The position numbers and the translations under genes are program-made. A stretch of 9,703 nucleotides of DNA, taken from positions 1-9,703 of the forward strand of contig JACMIS010000148.1 in the NCBI GenBank assembly GCA_014381035.1, given 5' to 3'. Shown piece after piece: positions 6,401-9,703 of the stretch (position 1 is its first letter; each line of letters opens with the position of its first letter). Under the pieces are notes generated by a model. It made no database searches. It saw only the letters and a program-made list of their open reading frames with translations, and was not told the DNA's origin. The DNA comes from Armatimonadota bacterium. Its GTDB lineage: Bacteria > Armatimonadota > Armatimonadia > Armatimonadales > Armatimonadaceae.

Positions 6401-6631
6401 TCAGGCGTTTCGTTTCCGCCATTCCTCAAGAATTTCGGCGTGGTTTTCCGCATGAAACTCCGTGTAGCCACAGTCGCCGCACACAGACGCAGTCATCTTG
6501 CTTTGCGCTACTGGAAAACCAAGCCACGACAAATGAGCACAAACGTAGAATAACGAACCGTCACTTGAGCCAATCGGCAAGTTCTGCATCCAGTGATTCG
6601 ATTGGCATTTCGGGCAAAGTTCGCGCTCCAT
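6401..6631 (-). CDS. Small zinc-ribbon protein (76 aa)
   Basis: Two knuckles, CPKC (C6, C9) and CGDC (C51, C54), flank a loop of about 40 residues, the layout of a zinc ribbon. The second knuckle continues as GYTEFHAENH, which resembles the small Zn-ribbon proteins of the COG3478/DUF2082 type (CGYTEFY); that assignment is from memory and tentative. The charged C-terminal helix (AEILEEWRKR) carries no transmembrane segment, so the protein is cytoplasmic. The family is described as predicted nucleic-acid-binding with no known job. It is the first gene of the unit running into the acidic protein and mannosidase, with a 21-base gap to the next gene. The ATG at 6631 places the first knuckle at residue 6, as usual for such proteins; the Shine-Dalgarno is poor. 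Confidence 0.78.
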   Translation of the reverse strand: MERELCPKCQSNHWMQNLPIGSSDGSLFYVCAHLSWLGFPVAQSKMTASVCGDCGYTEFHAENHAEILEEWRKRNA

Positions 6632-6685
6632 AGTAACTCTAATACGGAAGAATTGCGCACCTCATTTCCTATCGATCGCGCACAT

Positions 6686-6706
6686 TCGACAAAATGTATC
6701 GACAAA
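6686..6706. repeat. Tandem TCGACAAA repeat in the divergent promoter region
   Basis: TCGACAAA occurs at 6686-6693 and again at 6699-6706, a 13-base period, so successive copies lie a little over one helix turn apart. It is 55 bases upstream of the zinc-ribbon start codon on the minus strand and about 74 upstream of the rightward -35 box. This is the placement of a regulator site, but two 8-mers could be chance. Confidence 0.35.
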
Positions 6707-6779
6707 TCGTCGTGCAGTAGTCAGATCTTCGTATCAAATAGAATGCACGGGAAAATGAATTGAAGTTGATATCCTCTGA

Positions 6780-6808
6780 TTGCGATTCCGATGCAATCCG
6801 GTTAGAAT
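6780..6808 (+). promoter_or_regulatory. Candidate sigma70-type promoter for the prepilin gene
   Basis: TTGCGA (4 of 6 to TTGACA), exactly 17 bases, then TAGAAT (5 of 6 to TATAAT). It is the best promoter-like pair I found in the window and points toward the prepilin gene. A start near 6815 would leave a leader of roughly 280 bases. Confidence 0.5.
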
Positions 6809-7080
6809 ACTACCAACCCAAGCGAGCCGGGCGCAGACAGGCATTGGTGTCATATTCCGTTATAGAGACGCTGGAGCAACGGGCGACGCACTTACCTTTC
6901 AGGGAGCATCGGGCATTTATCGCTGTCCTATTCGGGGCTTTGGCGAGATTGGCGGCGGACGATTCGTTTCTGACGCTTCCGTCATGAGCCAACACCATAG
7001 CAATCGCCCGCTCGCGAGTGGTAAACCATATAACCCGCTCCGCGAGTCCGGCTTCGTCGCCTCTGCCGCACGATTTGAGA

Positions 7081-7086
7081 AAGGGA
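7081..7086 (+). promoter_or_regulatory. Shine-Dalgarno of the prepilin gene
   Basis: AAGGGA lies 7 bases before the ATG at 7094 and settles that start, which also gives the short basic leader expected of a prepilin. Confidence 0.6.
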
Positions 7087-7093
7087 AATAGCC

Positions 7094-7717
7094 ATGACCT
7101 CTCCTGCCCGTTCCATCTTCCGCGGATCTACACTCGTCGAATTACTCTGCGTTCTCGGCATCATCGCTCTGCTAGGCGCGATACTTTTCACTGCGTTTAG
7201 TTCGTCAGGCAGACGAAGTCATGAAACGGTCTGCCTTTCCAATTTGCGACAGATGGGCGTGGCAATTCGTATGTACCAGAGCGATCATGACGACGATATG
7301 CCGCACGAACTCGGAGACCTTCGCCCACAGTACGTCACCAATCCCCACGTTTTTCGCTGTCCTGCGTGGATAGCTGCTTACGAAAGCGAAGGTGGGAAAA
7401 CCCAAACAATCTGCGAATCTATGCTGACCATGTATGCGTTCGAGCCTGCGGAACGCAGGTTCTGGGCGAACGTTCCGCCAGAAGACGGCGATCCGAAAGA
7501 GCTATCTGAAACATGGGAGACAAGATACAACCGAACAGGGGAGCATTCTCCTTTGATCAAATGCCAATTCCATGACCCTCATATTCTCAACCATCGAAAC
7601 CGGGCGCAACCGCCCCCGGATCTGCGCCGAATTCGTCTCGTGTTATACACAGACGGTAGCGTCGGCAAGAGAGAATCAAGATGGGAAAAAGGTAAGACCG
7701 TGTACATCGACTTGTAA
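7094..7717 (+). CDS. Prepilin-type N-terminal cleavage/methylation domain protein (pseudopilin-like)
   Basis: 207 residues. The short leader MTSPARSIFRG ends at a prepilin peptidase site, G11^S12, followed by STLVELLCVLGIIALLGAIL, the hydrophobic pilin helix with the conserved Glu at mature position 5 (E16). Position +1 is Ser where Phe is usual. Next come CLSNLRQMGVAIRMYQSD (47-64) and DDDMP (66-70), then VFRCP (87-90), the head-domain pattern of pseudopilin-like proteins that are abundant in Armatimonadota and related phyla. Near the C-terminus LYTDGSVG recalls their DG motif, though without the usual H-X9 spacing. Such proteins are inner-membrane anchored and may be assembled by type II secretion- or type IV pilus-like machinery; their individual roles are mostly unknown. 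It stands alone: no ATPase, prepilin peptidase or second pilin lies nearby. A promoter candidate sits 280 bases upstream. Confidence 0.9.
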   Translation: MTSPARSIFRGSTLVELLCVLGIIALLGAILFTAFSSSGRRSHETVCLSNLRQMGVAIRMYQSDHDDDMPHELGDLRPQYVTNPHVFRCPAWIAAYESEGGKTQTICESMLTMYAFEPAERRFWANVPPEDGDPKELSETWETRYNRTGEHSPLIKCQFHDPHILNHRNRAQPPPDLRRIRLVLYTDGSVGKRESRWEKGKTVYIDL

Positions 7718-8048
7718 CATGACCGCTTCGTGCCATACAGTATAAATAACAACTCGCAAGAATCTTCGGCTTCAATGGGGTCATTTTAGTCATCTCCACT
7801 GCTGTGCTCACGGTACCATACCAAGCCGATTTGCAACACGGACCTCGCCACGTTTCAAATCTCTGGGACTGTGCGTCGCCGTTAACGGACTATCAATTCA
7901 GAGTGATCAGTCTTTGTGAAACGCATCCTGCTCTCCTAAGCGGGTGTCACCATGCCTTTCACTCTTTATGCGGTCACAAAAGTGTGGGATTTATAAACGC
8001 GATTCGTGCGTTCATACGGGTACATTACGTCCACGAAGAGAGCCTTTT
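7718..8048 (+). other. Intergenic gap before the thioredoxin-domain gene
   Basis: About 330 bases with no convincing gene and no clear terminator after the prepilin stop. The only promoter-like pair I find is TTGCAA (7831-7836), 18 bases, TCAAAT (7855-7860), each 4 of 6 to consensus, which is weak. A TATAA-like box (TTTATAAAC near 7990) has no matching -35. GAGAG at 8038-8042, 6 bases before the ATG, is a plausible Shine-Dalgarno for the next gene. Confidence 0.45.
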
Positions 8049-9703
8049 ATGTCTGACAGCCCGCACCAATCTACTAACCGACTTGCCCACGAAAAGTCAC
8101 CGTACCTATTGCAACACGCACACAACCCCGTTGACTGGTTCCCGTGGGGCGAGGAGGCACTGGAAAAGGCGCGAACAGAAAACAAACCGATCTTTCTCTC
8201 CATCGGATATTCCGCGTGTCACTGGTGCCACGTGATGGAACGCGAATCGTTCGAAAAGCCCGAAATCGCCGCACTGGTGAACCGGTATTTCGTTCCGATC
8301 AAGGTGGACCGTGAAGAACGCCCGGACGTGGATGAGATTTACATGACCGCCGTTCAGCGCATGACCGGTTCGGGTGGCTGGCCTCTGTCGGTGTTTCTTT
8401 TGCCGGATGGTCGCCCGTTTTACGGGGGGACGTATTTCCCGCCGGAAGGCAGACACGGGCGGATCGCGTTTCCGTCGCTGGTCACGCAACTGGGCGAGGC
8501 GTTTCACAACCGGCGCGACGAGATCGAGGAAGTTGCCGCCAGTATCATGAACGATCTCGGTGCGGCGACGCGCCAAAAGCCCCTGCCGCACACCGGCGCG
8601 ATCCATTCGGGTGAGTTACTTGCCGGAGCGGTCGCGGAACTTGCGGAACGCTTCGACGCGGCGAACGGCGGCTTCGGTTCCGCGCCGAAGTTCCCGCCGC
8701 ATCATGCCCTACGACTTCTTTTGTGCGCCGTGCGCGACGGTGACGATGACGCGGTCCCGCTGCTGACGGCGACACTCGATAAGATGGCACTCGGGGGGAT
8801 TTACGATCATGTCGGGGGCGGGTTCCACCGCTATGCGACCGACGCTATTTGGCTGCTACCGCACTTCGAGAAGATGCTCTACGACAACGCACTTCTTCTA
8901 CGGGTATATGCGGAGGCAGGCGAGCTCCTGGACAATCCCGCCTATGCCCGAATCGCTCGGGAGACGGCGGATTGGTGTCTACGGGACCTGCTTCATTCGG
9001 GGACGGGTGGTTTTGAAGCCGCACTGGACGCCGACAGCGAGGGTGTCGAGGGTAAATACTACGTTTGGACAACCGCCGAAGTACATGAGATTCTGGGGTA
9101 CCCGTTCGGCGAAGCGTTCGCACAGACCTATCAGTTCGATGTGGCGGGCAACTTCCGCGAAGAGGCGACAGGGCACCGTACCGGCGCAAACATCCCCCAT
9201 TTATCTATCGGGGCAAAACCACTTCCGTTACCTGCTGAACTTTCCGGGGAGATGTTGCGGGCGCGAGAAACCCTGCTCGCCCGTCGCTATGAGCGGGTGC
9301 CGCCGGGCAAAGACGACAAGATCATCACTGCGTGGAATGGAATACTGATCGGTGCGCTGGCATTCGCCGGGAAATCGCTCGGGGAAGAGCGGTACCTCGC
9401 CGCCGCGAGACGTGCCGCACAATGCGCCCTGACAACCCTTAAGCCGAAGGGTGAACTTTTGCGCCGATATGCAAAAGGCGAGGCGGCAATCGCGGCGTAT
9501 CTGGACGATTACGCGTTTCTGGCGGACGGGTTGCTTGACCTCGCCGATGCGACGGGCGAAACCGGATGGGCGGACGAAGCGCGTTCCCTGACCGATACGC
9601 TCCTGGAAACGTTCTGGGACGCGACGGATGGCGGCTTTTTCTACTCCGGCACCAGGCATGAAACCCTGATCGCGCAAAGCAAGGACTTCTTCGACGGCAA
9701 CGC
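8049..9703 (+). CDS. Thioredoxin domain-containing protein, Ssp411/YyaL (DUF255) family, C-terminus cut by window
   Basis: 551 whole codons are in the window, continuing past the right edge; the family is usually 600-700 residues. The N-terminal thioredoxin-like domain shows the family signatures: [20 protein letters not shown] (17-36), SACHWCHVM (55-63) with the CxxC pair C57/C60, [21 protein letters not shown] and GGTYFPP. The rest is the helical barrel resembling glycan-epimerase folds: [10 protein letters not shown] (256-265), [10 protein letters not shown] (271-280), ALDADSEG, and [16 protein letters not shown] with its DDK/AWNG core. No signal peptide is seen, so it is probably cytoplasmic. 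The family is conserved from bacteria to mammals (SPATA20), but its reaction is not established; redox and sugar-related roles are guesses. The frame is open throughout with no frameshift. Between GNF (367-369) and NIPH (381-384) it has about 8 residues more than the short GNFEGKN form I remember. Confidence 0.93.
   Translation, partial: MSDSPHQSTNRLAHEKSPYLLQHAHNPVDWFPWGEEALEKARTENKPIFLSIGYSACHWCHVMERESFEKPEIAALVNRYFVPIKVDREERPDVDEIYMTAVQRMTGSGGWPLSVFLLPDGRPFYGGTYFPPEGRHGRIAFPSLVTQLGEAFHNRRDEIEEVAASIMNDLGAATRQKPLPHTGAIHSGELLAGAVAELAERFDAANGGFGSAPKFPPHHALRLLLCAVRDGDDDAVPLLTATLDKMALGGIYDHVGGGFHRYATDAIWLLPHFEKMLYDNALLLRVYAEAGELLDNPAYARIARETADWCLRDLLHSGTGGFEAALDADSEGVEGKYYVWTTAEVHEILGYPFGEAFAQTYQFDVAGNFREEATGHRTGANIPHLSIGAKPLPLPAELSGEMLRARETLLARRYERVPPGKDDKIITAWNGILIGALAFAGKSLGEERYLAAARRAAQCALTTLKPKGELLRRYAKGEAAIAAYLDDYAFLADGLLDLADATGETGWADEARSLTDTLLETFWDATDGGFFYSGTRHETLIAQSKDFFDGN

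Larger units (their letters stand above)
6632..7093. other. Divergent control region between the zinc-ribbon/mannosidase unit and the prepilin gene
   Basis: About 460 bases between genes that point away from each other. The left part (to about 6780) is AT-richer and carries the tandem TCGACAAA repeat; it should also hold the leftward promoter, which I could not pin down. A rightward promoter lies at 6780-6808. The rest (about 6815-7093) would be a long untranslated leader. Near its end the related stretches CCCGCTCGCGAGT (from about 7007) and CCCGCTCCGCGAGT (from about 7032) form an imperfect direct repeat. Short frames here on both strands give no recognisable protein, and I matched the leader to no riboswitch class by eye. 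Confidence 0.6.

Noticed and set aside
6760..6987. 75-codon TTG-initiated frame in the divergent region, ending LARLAADDSFLTLPS
   Set aside because: It has no ATG or GTG start, no Shine-Dalgarno and no known domain, and the best promoter in the region lies inside it. A decayed or novel small gene remains possible but is not supported.
6780..7091. 103-codon plus-strand frame leading up to the prepilin gene
   Set aside because: Its composition is typical of chance frames, it contains the promoter candidate, and it shows no motif.
7804..8235. 143-codon plus-strand frame overlapping the start of the Ssp411 gene
   Set aside because: It overlaps the strongly conserved N-terminus of Ssp411 in another frame and has no recognisable features.
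8106..8606. 166-codon minus-strand frame inside the Ssp411 gene
   Set aside because: It is antisense to the canonical thioredoxin-like domain and has no motif of its own.
8049..9703. Possible frameshift in the Ssp411 gene, because several shorter frames cover pieces of it
   Set aside because: I followed one frame from the ATG through [14 protein letters not shown] and [10 protein letters not shown] to the window edge without a stop, so the gene is intact as far as it is visible.
1..9703. CRISPR arrays, tRNA or rRNA genes, insertion sequences, phage or toxin-antitoxin modules
   Set aside because: I saw no spaced repeat series, no cloverleaf-like sequence with conserved T-arm bases, and no transposase, integrase or toxin-like protein on either strand.

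Overview
The window looks like a chromosomal segment of a GC-rich, free-living Gram-negative-type bacterium, most likely Armatimonadota (moderate confidence). Two things point there. One is a pilin-like protein with a G^STLVELL prepilin start followed by CLSNLRQMG and MYQSDHDDDMP, the layout typical of the many pseudopilin-like proteins of that phylum. The other is a PEP-CTERM surface protein. Planctomycetota or Verrucomicrobiota cannot be excluded from the sequence alone. Genes are dense and mostly on the minus strand; nothing looks like an insertion sequence, prophage, CRISPR array or RNA gene.

Layout, left to right. 1-687 (minus): N-terminal part of a SthA-type soluble pyridine nucleotide transhydrogenase, cut by the window edge and lacking both active-site cysteines. 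688-1036: a gap with a perfect 12-bp palindrome and no convincing gene. 1037-1070: a perfect 14-bp hairpin that ends the next unit. 1084-2795 (minus): a compact three-gene unit of ECF sigma factor, single-pass membrane protein (probable anti-sigma factor with cysteine pairs on the outer side) and PEP-CTERM exported protein. 2900-6631 (minus): a second unit of small zinc-ribbon protein, acidic orphan protein and GH38 alpha-mannosidase. 6632-7093: the divergent control region, with a tandem TCGACAAA repeat and a good sigma70-type promoter pointing right. 7094-7717 (plus): a prepilin-like protein. 7718-8048: a gap with little in it. 8049 to the right edge (plus): an Ssp411/YyaL-type thioredoxin-domain protein.

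How the genes may work together. The sigma and anti-sigma genes overlap by ATGA, and the anti-sigma start has a strong Shine-Dalgarno sequence. The PEP-CTERM gene follows 48 bp later and the unit closes with a hairpin. This suggests a dedicated envelope-sensing circuit whose output includes, or whose signal reports on, one sorted surface protein. The mannosidase has no signal peptide and presumably trims alpha-mannosides taken into the cytoplasm. The zinc-ribbon and acidic proteins ahead of it are probably co-transcribed but have no obvious link to sugar use. The pilin-like and Ssp411 genes look like independent units.
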